A DNA stretch of 9,305 nt. Source: J088 sp003695505 [NCBI: Candidatus Dadabacteria bacterium] (lineage in GTDB: Bacteria > J088). This document shows, in pieces, positions 1-7,043 of the stretch. The notes below the pieces were generated by a model that searched no databases, was not told the origin of the DNA, and saw nothing but the letters and a program-made list of their open reading frames with translations. The position numbers and the translations under genes were made by a program. Location of the stretch: NCBI GenBank assembly GCA_003695505.1, contig RFIY01000133.1:1-9305 (forward strand). Reading direction: 5' to 3'. Numbering within the stretch: the first letter of the stretch is position 1; each line of letters opens with the position of its first letter.

Positions 1-1
1 G

Positions 2-478
2 GCCAGCTATGGCAATGTTGTCCTGCACATCACCGGACATGGCCATTATTCCGCGATGCAGGTTTGCACGGCCAACGGCAGCGCGCCGTGCGCTGATGCG
101 AACGGTGTCAACGCCGGACCGGGCTACTGGGAGCTGATGATGCCGTCGACCGCCGACTTCCCGTTGCAGAGCCGGATCATCGAGCTGGCCTACGAAGGCG
201 ACCGCTACCTGACGATCTATGTCACCAACATCGACGACAACGCCCCCCCGGGAAGCCTCGCGCACGAGGCCCGCAGGCTGGCCGCCGGCCGTCGTTTTTT
301 TCAGGATGATCTCTACAACGAGACATTCGCCGATCGAGCCGCGGTACGCAACATGAAACTGCACATCCAGCTTCCGGCAGATGTCGCCGCAAAGATCGAA
401 GCCGCGACGTGGCCAACCACGGTCGAATCGCTCGCGACACTGGCGCAGTTGTCGCGACCCGAAATCGCCTCGCCGTGA
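2..478 (+). CDS. Calcineurin-like metallophosphoesterase, C-terminal fragment (5' truncated by window edge)
   Basis: The reading frame is open from base 2, so the start lies outside the window; 158 C-terminal residues are visible, ending in TGA. The early stretch VVLHITGHGHY fits the last metal-binding block (GHxH) of calcineurin-like phosphoesterases, where both histidines help bind the two-metal centre. It is followed by GYWELMMPSTADFPLQSRII, which resembles the conserved 'WE...S..D.P.Q.R..E' segment after GHxH in the bacterial TIGR03767/TIGR03768-type metallophosphoesterases. The last 60 residues look helical and have no recognised motif. The substrate cannot be inferred and the N-terminal metal-binding motifs are not visible. 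A C7 run (243-249) and a T7 run (295-301) lie in the gene, but the frame stays open and protein-like across both. The stop codon overlaps the start of the next gene (GTGA), suggesting one transcript. The family call rests on remembered motif patterns. Confidence 0.62.
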   Translation, partial: ASYGNVVLHITGHGHYSAMQVCTANGSAPCADANGVNAGPGYWELMMPSTADFPLQSRIIELAYEGDRYLTIYVTNIDDNAPPGSLAHEARRLAAGRRFFQDDLYNETFADRAAVRNMKLHIQLPADVAAKIEAATWPTTVESLATLAQLSRPEIASP

Positions 479-1362
479 GCGCGCGGTCTGGAAACGAACC
501 AGAAGGCCTGATCGGCGAGCGCCACGCGACGCGCGAGATCGAGCTGGAAAAGGCCTATCGCAACACGCGTTTCCTGGAGAGCCCGGCAGCGCGCCCGCTC
601 CGCATCCTTGCCGAATATCTCGAACCGGACCACCGACTCGGCCACTATCGCATCGAAAACACGATCGTCTTCTTCGGCTCCGCCCGAATTCTGCCTCGTG
701 ACGTCGCCCAGCAACGGCTCGACAATCTGCAGCGTCGGCGGCCTGATTCGAGCGCCGTTCGCCGCGCCGAACGCGCACTCGAATTGTCCGCCTATTACGA
801 AGACGCACGCGAGCTGGCGCGACAATTGACCATCTGGTCCAAGGAAGAAATTCGGGACAGCGACGAACGCTTCTATGTGTCGACCGGCGGCGGCCCCGGC
901 ATCATGGAAGCGGCGAATCGCGGGGCCTCCGAAGCCGGCGGCCGCTCGGTCGGACTCAACATCAGCCTGCCGATGGAACAACAACCCAATCCGTGGCAGA
1001 CGCGCGAACTGGCGTTCGACTTCCACTACTTTTTTATGCGCAAGTTCTGGTTCTTCTATCTGGCCAAAGCCATGGTCGTCATGCCGGGCGGCTTCGGCAC
1101 GTTCGACGAACTCTTCGAACTGATGACACTTGTCCAGACACAGAAGACGCGCAAACCACTGCCGATCGTGCTGTACGGATCCGCGTTCTGGCGCGAGGCC
1201 GTGAACCTGGAGCTGCTGGCCGACTGGGGGCTGATCAGCGACGAGGATCTCAGCCTGTTCCGGATTTGCGATACCGTCGAGGAAGCATTTACCTACCTGA
1301 CCGAACAGATCTCCCTCCACTACCTCAGCGACAGGATGCCGTCTGACCATGACCACCAGTGA
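475..1362 (+). CDS. LOG family protein (TIGR00730-like Rossmann-fold nucleotide phosphoribohydrolase)
   Basis: This predicted 295-residue cytoplasmic protein belongs to the LOG / 'lysine decarboxylase-like' family, whose studied members hydrolyse cytokinin riboside 5'-monophosphates or other nucleoside monophosphates to base plus ribose phosphate. The nucleotide-binding segment STGGGPGIMEAA lies at residues 136-147. The signature PGGFGTFDE is at 204-212, and MRK at 188-190 supplies the expected catalytic arginine. Arg189 and Glu212 are 23 apart, as between Arg98 and Glu121 of plant LOG3. The protein is longer than minimal LOGs (about 200 residues), with an N-terminal region of about 100 residues and an Arg/Glu-rich insert before the Rossmann core. 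The GTG at 475 is chosen because it overlaps the upstream TGA, a typical coupled start; an in-frame GTG at 409 would add 22 residues with no better ribosome site. The 3' end overlaps the amidase gene by 14 bases. The fold is secure but the real substrate is unknown. Confidence 0.9.
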   Translation: MSARSGNEPEGLIGERHATREIELEKAYRNTRFLESPAARPLRILAEYLEPDHRLGHYRIENTIVFFGSARILPRDVAQQRLDNLQRRRPDSSAVRRAERALELSAYYEDARELARQLTIWSKEEIRDSDERFYVSTGGGPGIMEAANRGASEAGGRSVGLNISLPMEQQPNPWQTRELAFDFHYFFMRKFWFFYLAKAMVVMPGGFGTFDELFELMTLVQTQKTRKPLPIVLYGSAFWREAVNLELLADWGLISDEDLSLFRICDTVEEAFTYLTEQISLHYLSDRMPSDHDHQ

Positions 1363-2815
1363 GCTGCTCACCCTCTCCGCGACCCGACTTGCCGAGATGA
1401 TCCGCGCGCGCGAGGTCACCAGCCGCGACGTCGTCGATGCCCACATCGCCTGGGCCCAGGTCGTCAACCCTCAATTGAATGCCATTGTCGAAAATCGATT
1501 TGACGCCGCACGAACCGAGGCGGACGCCATCGACGAGCAGATCGCCGCAGGTCAGGATCCGGGGCCCTTCGGCGGCGTACCCTGCACAATCAAGGAATGC
1601 TTCGCCTTTGCCGGGATGCCGAACAGCTCTGGCCTGGTCGCCCGTCGCGACATCCGTCCGACAGCGGACGCGACCGCCGTCGCCCGAATCCGCAACGCCG
1701 GCGCGGTACCCTTGGGCGTCACCAATATCTCGGAATTGTGCATGTGGATGGAAACCAACAATCGCGTCTATGGGCGGACCAATAATCCGTACAACCCGGC
1801 CCATATCGTCGGCGGCAGCTCGGGCGGCGAAGGCGCGATCATCGGCTCGGGGGCGTCACCATTCGGCCTCGGCTCCGACATCGGCGGCTCGATTCGGATG
1901 CCCGCATTCTTCAATGGCGTCTTTGGTCACAAGCCAACCGGGGGACTCGTACCGGGCACCGGCCAGTTCCCGATCGCCGAAGGCGCCGCGCTCCGCTACC
2001 TGACCACAGGGCCGCTGGCGCGGCGCGCGGAGGACCTGTGGCCGTTGCTGAACCTGCTGCGCGGCCCCGATGGCGAAGATGCGGGCTGCATCGAATGGGA
2101 ACTGGGCGACCCTGACAATGTGGATCTGTCATCGCTGCGGATCCTGAATGTCCCCGACAACGGCAAACAGGGCGTGGCCGAATCCCTGCGGCTGGCGCAA
2201 CAGCGCGTCGCGGCACACCTGGAATCTCTTGGCGCGACCAGCGAAACGAAACGATATCCGGCGCTCGCGGATTCCTTTGCGATCTGGTCGAGCATGCTGG
2301 GCGATGCCGAATCGCCGAGTTCGTTTCGGACCAACCTCCAGCGACCTCGCCTGCGCGATCTGTGGGCGCAGACGGCGCTCTGGCTGGCGCGCAACTCCGA
2401 ACACACGATCCCGGCGCTGATCCTCGGTCTGGTCGAGAATCTTGGGGATCTGGCCCCGGCACGCAAACGCGCCGCGATCGAAGCCGGTCTCGAACTGCGC
2501 GAGACCATTGAGCGAGACCTCGGCGACAACGGGATCATGCTGTATCCCAGCTATGTCCGTCCGGCGCCGAAGCATGTGCAGCCGCTGCTGCCACCGCTGA
2601 CGTTCTCGTGGGTGTACACCGCGATTCTCAACGTGCTGGAGCTTCCGGTCACGCAGGTACCACTGGGCCTGGACCATCAGGGGTTGCCGGTCGGCGTCCA
2701 GGTCGCAGCGCGCCGCGGCAACGACCATCTGACCATTGCGGTCGCGCAGGAACTCGAGCGCGCATTCGGTGGCTGGGTGCCGCCCTGGACCGTATCGGAA
2801 CACCAGGTCGGTTAA
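1349..2815 (+). CDS. Amidase-signature hydrolase, fatty acid amide hydrolase 2 (FAAH2)-like
   Basis: This 488-residue amidase-signature enzyme would hydrolyse an amide to a carboxylic acid plus ammonia or amine. The Ser-cisSer-Lys triad is complete: Lys82 in CTIKECFAF, Ser157 in GGSSGGEG and the nucleophile Ser181 in SDIGGSIRMPAFFNG. The Lys-Ser-Ser spacing (75 and 24 residues) equals that of mammalian FAAH (Lys142, Ser217, Ser241). Stretches such as SELCMW (128-133), GRTNNPY (142-148) and HIVGGSSGGEG (152-162) look more like animal FAAH2 than like GatA. There is no GatB or GatC gene nearby, which argues against a tRNA amidotransferase subunit. No signal peptide is evident, so it should be cytoplasmic or membrane-peripheral. 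The ATG lies inside the LOG gene (14-base overlap), with a weak AGGA at 1333-1336, so translation is probably coupled. An acyl-CoA synthetase gene follows downstream, supporting a fatty-amide substrate. Other aliphatic or aryl amides are possible. Confidence 0.9.
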   Translation: MTTSELLTLSATRLAEMIRAREVTSRDVVDAHIAWAQVVNPQLNAIVENRFDAARTEADAIDEQIAAGQDPGPFGGVPCTIKECFAFAGMPNSSGLVARRDIRPTADATAVARIRNAGAVPLGVTNISELCMWMETNNRVYGRTNNPYNPAHIVGGSSGGEGAIIGSGASPFGLGSDIGGSIRMPAFFNGVFGHKPTGGLVPGTGQFPIAEGAALRYLTTGPLARRAEDLWPLLNLLRGPDGEDAGCIEWELGDPDNVDLSSLRILNVPDNGKQGVAESLRLAQQRVAAHLESLGATSETKRYPALADSFAIWSSMLGDAESPSSFRTNLQRPRLRDLWAQTALWLARNSEHTIPALILGLVENLGDLAPARKRAAIEAGLELRETIERDLGDNGIMLYPSYVRPAPKHVQPLLPPLTFSWVYTAILNVLELPVTQVPLGLDHQGLPVGVQVAARRGNDHLTIAVAQELERAFGGWVPPWTVSEHQVG

Positions 2816-2857
2816 GCCCCGGACAGCCCTCTGGTGCTGTACAACGGTTCTTTGCGT

Positions 2858-2863
2858 TACAAT
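2858..2863 (+). promoter_or_regulatory. Candidate -10 element (TACAAT) upstream of the acyl-CoA synthetase gene
   Basis: TACAAT matches the sigma-70 -10 consensus at five of six positions and sits in the 126-base gap between the amidase and synthetase genes. It would place transcription start near 2870, giving a leader of about 70 bases. No convincing -35 hexamer lies 16-18 bases upstream, so activation by a regulator or a different sigma factor would be needed. Its main support is that the perfect inverted repeat at 2869-2886 would sit exactly on the predicted start. Confidence 0.3.
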
Positions 2864-2868
2864 CTGAT

Positions 2869-2886
2869 GTTGACACCCGTGTCAAC
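2869..2886. promoter_or_regulatory. Perfect 8+8 inverted repeat, candidate operator
   Basis: GTTGACAC, a CC spacer and GTGTCAAC form an 18-base perfect palindrome in the gap before the acyl-CoA synthetase gene. The size suits a dimeric TetR- or GntR-type repressor, families that often control fatty acid degradation genes. It is too short and lacks the U-run of an intrinsic terminator, and it starts 53 bases after the amidase stop. It also contains TTGACA (2870-2875), identical to the -35 consensus, but no good -10 follows at the right distance. No regulator gene is in the window, so the binding protein is unknown. Confidence 0.45.
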
Positions 2887-2931
2887 CATCGGGCACTCGT
2901 CTGCCACGATCCAGATCTGAACGAAACGCTC

Positions 2932-2936
2932 AGGAG
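2932..2936 (+). promoter_or_regulatory. Shine-Dalgarno site of the acyl-CoA synthetase gene
   Basis: AGGAG lies five bases before the ATG at 2942. This is the clearest ribosome binding site in the window and fixes the start of the synthetase. Confidence 0.75.
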
Positions 2937-2941
2937 CCGAA

Positions 2942-4732
2942 ATGCAGCTACCGACGCCGGAAATCCTTGCTACCGCCCGAACCGAATTCGAATCCACCGC
3001 AAAAATCGCGCGTTCGCTGGTGTCGTCAGTGGTGCGTGGCCGGATTACGGCCTCCGCGATGCTGGAGCACTGGGCCGAAACCATGCCGAACGCCGTCGCG
3101 ATCATGTTCGAGGATCAGGTCATCACCTGGCGCCAGGCGAACCAGGCCGTCAACCGCTACGCGAACTGGTTCCGCCAGCAAGGACTCGACAAAGGATCCT
3201 GCGTCGCACTGATTATGGACAACCGCCCGGACTACCTGTTCATCACCCATGCACTCAATCGACTGGGCGCCACGGCGGCACTGATCAACACCAATCTGAC
3301 CGGAGCAGCGCTCGTCCATGCCATTAACGTCGCCAACCCGCACAAGGTTCTCGCAGGCGGCAACCACCACAAGAAAGTACACGAAATCTACGACGATCTG
3401 ACCACAGTCGACGGCGCGGATTTCTGGATCCAGCTCGAGGCCGGGCAGAAGAAGCCACGCTACGGCAAGGTGATCAACGAAGAAGTCGAACACGCATCGG
3501 ATCTGCGACCGACGCAACTGCACAAACCGAAGCGCGACGACCACTTCTGCTATATCTACACGTCCGGGACAACCGGTCTGCCCAAGGCCGCGCTCGTCAC
3601 GAACCACCGCATGCTGATGGCAGCCACCGTCTTTGGTGCAGCGATGTTCGAGACGACGCCCGCCGACGTGATCTATGTCACGCTGCCGCTGTTCCACTCA
3701 AGCGGGATGTATATCGGCTGGGGGAGCTGTCTGGTTGGGGGCGCAACAATGGCGCTGCGCCGCAAGTTCTCGGCCTCTGCGTTCATCGATGACGTTCGCA
3801 AGACGGGCGCCACCGGGATGCTCTACATCGGAGAACTCTGCCGGTACCTGCTGCACACACCGGAACGTCCGGAAGATCGCCAGCACAACCTGCGCGTCGC
3901 CGTTGGCAACGGCCTCCGGCCGGACATCTGGGAGGCGTTCCAACGCCGCTTCAACGTCGGCATCATCCGTGAGTTCTATGGCGCAACCGAGGGAACCGCC
4001 GCGCTACTGAACTTCGAGGGCCGCCCCGGTATGATCGGACGGCTTCGTAGCGGTCAGGTCATCGTCAAATGCGATCCCGCCACCGGCGAGATCATTCGTA
4101 ACCGCAGGGGACGCTGCACCGAAGTGAAGCCTGGCGAAACCGGGCTGCTGCTCGGCAAGATCTCTCCTCTGATCAAGTTCGACGGCTACCTGGACAAGAG
4201 CGCCAGCGAAAAGAAGGTGGTTCGTAACGTGCTGCGCCGGGGCGATCAGTATTTCAACACGGGCGACCTGATCCAGTTGCATGAAAACCGCTGGGCGTCC
4301 TTCGCGGATCGGCTCGGCGATACGTTCCGCTGGAAGGGTGAAAATGTTTCCACGAACGAGGTCGCCGAGCTGCTCAACGGGGCTCCCGGCGTCCTCGAAT
4401 CGAATGTTTACGGTGTCAAGGTACCGCATACCGAAGGCCGTGCCGGCATGGCCGCGCTGACGGTTGACGACAGTTTCGACCTGGACGCATTCGCGGACTA
4501 CATCCAGAAAAACCTGACCCGTTACCAGTTACCGTTTTTCATTCGCCTGCTCGATTCAGGCAATATGCGCATCACTGGAACCTTCAAGCACCAGAAGGTC
4601 GATTATCGCGACGAAGCATTCGACCCGAACAAAGTCAGCGATCCGCTCTACTTCTTCGACGGCAAGAAATATATTCCGCTGGACAAGGCTCTGTACGAGA
4701 AGATCGAACTGGGTGAGGTTCTACCCGCCTGA
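2942..4732 (+). CDS. Long/very-long-chain acyl-CoA synthetase, FATP/FadD6 type
   Basis: This 596-residue ATP-dependent acyl-CoA ligase activates fatty acids to acyl-CoA through an acyl-adenylate. The ATP-binding P-loop YTSGTTGLPK is at 206-215, EFYGATEGT at 344-352 and the NTGD aspartate at 439-442. The segment DRLGDTFRWKGENVST (456-471) is the hallmark of the fatty acid transport protein (FATP/SLC27A, FadD6) branch rather than E. coli-type FadD. The C-terminal catalytic lysine is probably Lys549 in TGTFKHQK. The length is normal for the family (about 600). There is no signal peptide; family members are usually membrane-associated. The start has a strong AGGAG site. The 126-base gap upstream, with its candidate promoter and palindrome, suggests separate control from the amidase operon, although the genes are co-directional and functionally compatible. 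The 3' end overlaps the convergent ptsP gene by 12 bases. Chain length and any role in uptake cannot be told from sequence. Confidence 0.93.
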   Translation: MQLPTPEILATARTEFESTAKIARSLVSSVVRGRITASAMLEHWAETMPNAVAIMFEDQVITWRQANQAVNRYANWFRQQGLDKGSCVALIMDNRPDYLFITHALNRLGATAALINTNLTGAALVHAINVANPHKVLAGGNHHKKVHEIYDDLTTVDGADFWIQLEAGQKKPRYGKVINEEVEHASDLRPTQLHKPKRDDHFCYIYTSGTTGLPKAALVTNHRMLMAATVFGAAMFETTPADVIYVTLPLFHSSGMYIGWGSCLVGGATMALRRKFSASAFIDDVRKTGATGMLYIGELCRYLLHTPERPEDRQHNLRVAVGNGLRPDIWEAFQRRFNVGIIREFYGATEGTAALLNFEGRPGMIGRLRSGQVIVKCDPATGEIIRNRRGRCTEVKPGETGLLLGKISPLIKFDGYLDKSASEKKVVRNVLRRGDQYFNTGDLIQLHENRWASFADRLGDTFRWKGENVSTNEVAELLNGAPGVLESNVYGVKVPHTEGRAGMAALTVDDSFDLDAFADYIQKNLTRYQLPFFIRLLDSGNMRITGTFKHQKVDYRDEAFDPNKVSDPLYFFDGKKYIPLDKALYEKIELGEVLPA

Positions 4733-6997
4733 CGGTACCGGATCGATCAGGTCGAGTTGCACGCCTGTACCCGCGACAGCGCCCGCGAGCAGGTCACGGA
4801 TGTCGCCTTCGCGTGGCGCCTGCAAGATTAACTGCCCGAGCTGCTCCAGCCGACGTGGTTCCTGGCCGCCCAGCACCGCGCGAATGCGGTCCGTTTCGTG
4901 GGGGGCAATACTGAGCGCGCGGAAGCCCAGCGCCGCGAGCAGCAGCGCTCCGAAGGGGTCACTGGCCATCTCCCCGCAAACCGACACCGGCAGCCGCGCC
5001 TTGCGACAGCGACGGCGAATATCGTGCAACGACCGCGCCACCGCGGGATGGTACGGGGAGTAAAGATGGCCGACCGTCTCGGAATAACGATCGACCGCCA
5101 GCAGATACTGCACAAAATCATTGGTCCCGATCGACACGAATGACACCAGATCGGCCAGGCAGTCGACCTGCCAGATCAGCGCCGGCGTCTCAACCATCAC
5201 ACCAAGCGACGGGATCCGTTCTGCCGGGACGTGTGCATCACGGCAGGCCTGCTCCAGCACATCTCGGGCGGTTTCGATTTCCCAGCGATGGGTGACCATC
5301 GGCAGCAGGACACGAATGTTGTCGACCCGCGCGGCGACCAGTGCGACGGCCCGCATTTGCGCGCGCAACAAGGAGAGGTTCTGCATCGAATGTCGAATCG
5401 ACCGCAGCCCCAGCAGCGGATTATCTTCTTCGGGAAACGGGAGATACGACGGGACCTTGTCCCCACCGAAATCCATTGTACGAATCGTGACGGTCCCCTC
5501 GAAATGCTCGGCGATCTCGCGATAGACGTGCGCCTGTTCCATCACGGTCGGGGGGCGTTCCCGATGCAGAAACGCCAGTTCAGTGCGAAACAGCCCAACC
5601 GAACGGAGACCGGCGGCCCGGGCGACGTCGACATCGATCGGGATGGACACGTTGGCCATCAGATCGTAGCGTCGCAGCCGTCGCCGCGCACGCCCATCCA
5701 GCGGCTCGATGCGCGCCTGTTCGCGATGATGCTGTTCGGCGACTTCGTATTCGGCGACCAGCTCGTCCGACGGTTCGACGAATACAAATCCGGAACGACC
5801 GTCCACGAGCAGCCGCGCGCCCTGCCGCACCCGCGCGACCATCCCGGGAACTCCAGCGACCGCCGGCACGCCGAGTGATCTGGCCAGAATCGCGGCATGA
5901 GACGCGGCCCCCCCTTCTTCGGTCACGACGGCCGCGATGCGCTTGCGCACAAACATCGCGAGCTGCACCGGGCCCAGGCGTTCGGCGACGAGCACGCTGC
6001 CTTCGTCCGGATCCTCGGCCGTCGCCAGTCCAGCCAGCTCGGCACGCAATCGATCGGCGATATCGAGGATATCGTCACCGCGTTGCGCGAAATAGCTGTC
6101 TCCCAGCGTGGAAAATCGCTGAAACACTTCCTGCGCGACATCGCGAATCGCAGCCAGCGGCTGGGCGCCGCCACGCACACGATGCTCGATCTCTCCACGA
6201 AACTGGGAATCGTTGAGCAGCACGATCTGCGTTTGCAGGATCTCCAGATCCGATGCGCTGAATCCGGTCGGACCGACCATCTGCTCGAATTCCGCCGACA
6301 GTTGCAGCAGGCGCGATTCAACCGCGGCGAACGCTTCGCGCAATCGCACCAGCGCCAGCTCGGCGTCATCGATCGGCTCAGGAGACAGGGATTCGTCATC
6401 GATCCCGACAACGAAGGCCGGGCCAACCGCCAGCCCGCGTGAAATTCCGCGTCCCTGCAGGATCTCCGCCGCGGCCATACCGCGATCGGTTGCCTGGCGC
6501 AACAGGCGGTTGACATCGACCGCCGCAGCCAGGCGATCCGCGATCACCTCGAACAGCTTCTCCTCGGCCGGTTCGATCGCACGATGCTCCTGCGCCTGCG
6601 CGATCAGGACGCCCAGCACATCATCGCCAATCCGAATCGGCGTCCCGAGAAATGCTTCGAAGGCCTCCTCGCCGAGTTCAGGAATGTACTCATAGGATGG
6701 ATGCTCGGACGCCGGGACAAACACGCGCGTGCGCCCGGAAGCAAAGACGACGCTGGTCAGTCCCTGCCCGACCTCGAGTTCGATCTGCTGCCCGGGGCGC
6801 AGTTTCAGACCGTGCGAGGCGACAAGCCGCAAACGACCGCTGGACGGATCGAGCAGATAGATCGAAACGACATCGAACTGCAGTGCGGTTGCGATCCGTG
6901 ACACGACGTCGCGCAAGGCGTGTTCCACACGCGCCGCCCCGCCGACCAGGCTGCCGATCTCGTGGATCAGGCGCAGGAATCGTTCGCTGGTTTCCAT
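4721..6997 (-). CDS. ptsP: Phosphoenolpyruvate-protein phosphotransferase of the nitrogen PTS (enzyme I-Ntr, PtsP)
   Basis: This cytoplasmic enzyme takes phosphate from PEP and passes it to NPr (PtsO), the first step of the regulatory nitrogen PTS. In the 758-residue protein a GAF sensor domain spans about 14-160. The enzyme I N-terminal region is about 180-305, and the swivelling phosphohistidine domain has GGAASHAAILAR with active His367. A TIM-barrel PEP-binding domain follows (about 430-735): Arg471 in LFRTE, Arg532 in LGLRSIR, Glu603 in GVMVETP, Asn626-Asp627 in SIGTNDF, Arg637 in AVDR, and the acid-base Cys674 in VCGEMASDP. All catalytic positions are present. The GAF domain separates it from sugar-PTS enzyme I, and the length is close to E. 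coli PtsP (748). The ATG at 6997 is preferred; an in-frame GTG at 7003 would add two residues, and neither has a good ribosome site. It lies downstream of a membrane-protein gene on the same strand. No ptsO, ptsN or rppH is in the window. Confidence 0.95.
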   Translation of the reverse strand: METSERFLRLIHEIGSLVGGAARVEHALRDVVSRIATALQFDVVSIYLLDPSSGRLRLVASHGLKLRPGQQIELEVGQGLTSVVFASGRTRVFVPASEHPSYEYIPELGEEAFEAFLGTPIRIGDDVLGVLIAQAQEHRAIEPAEEKLFEVIADRLAAAVDVNRLLRQATDRGMAAAEILQGRGISRGLAVGPAFVVGIDDESLSPEPIDDAELALVRLREAFAAVESRLLQLSAEFEQMVGPTGFSASDLEILQTQIVLLNDSQFRGEIEHRVRGGAQPLAAIRDVAQEVFQRFSTLGDSYFAQRGDDILDIADRLRAELAGLATAEDPDEGSVLVAERLGPVQLAMFVRKRIAAVVTEEGGAASHAAILARSLGVPAVAGVPGMVARVRQGARLLVDGRSGFVFVEPSDELVAEYEVAEQHHREQARIEPLDGRARRRLRRYDLMANVSIPIDVDVARAAGLRSVGLFRTELAFLHRERPPTVMEQAHVYREIAEHFEGTVTIRTMDFGGDKVPSYLPFPEEDNPLLGLRSIRHSMQNLSLLRAQMRAVALVAARVDNIRVLLPMVTHRWEIETARDVLEQACRDAHVPAERIPSLGVMVETPALIWQVDCLADLVSFVSIGTNDFVQYLLAVDRYSETVGHLYSPYHPAVARSLHDIRRRCRKARLPVSVCGEMASDPFGALLLAALGFRALSIAPHETDRIRAVLGGQEPRRLEQLGQLILQAPREGDIRDLLAGAVAGTGVQLDLIDPVPSGG

Positions 6998-7043
6998 CCC
7001 CACATTGTAGGCAATCTGGCGTAAAGGGATCGTGAGCGCGACG

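Noticed and set aside
313-1467. A long open frame on the minus strand (384 codons) opposite the LOG gene
   Set aside because: It lies fully antisense to a gene with clear LOG motifs, and its translation is Arg/Ala/Val-rich with no recognisable domain. Long antisense frames are expected in GC-rich coding DNA.
2129-2803. Minus-strand open frame opposite the amidase
   Set aside because: The plus-strand amidase is certain from its triad; the opposite frame shows no domain or ribosome site.
2823-2840. ACAGC...GCTGT hairpin just after the amidase stop as an intrinsic terminator
   Set aside because: The stem is only five pairs with an eight-base loop and no T-run follows.
2870-2898. TTGACA at 2870 as the -35 of the synthetase promoter
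   Set aside because: At 16-18 bases downstream the sequence has no resemblance to TATAAT; the hexamer is better explained as part of the inverted repeat.
7004-7009. TACAAT on the minus strand just before ptsP as a promoter giving a leaderless transcript
   Set aside because: There is no -35-like hexamer at the right distance, and the gene is more simply read from the upstream membrane-protein promoter.
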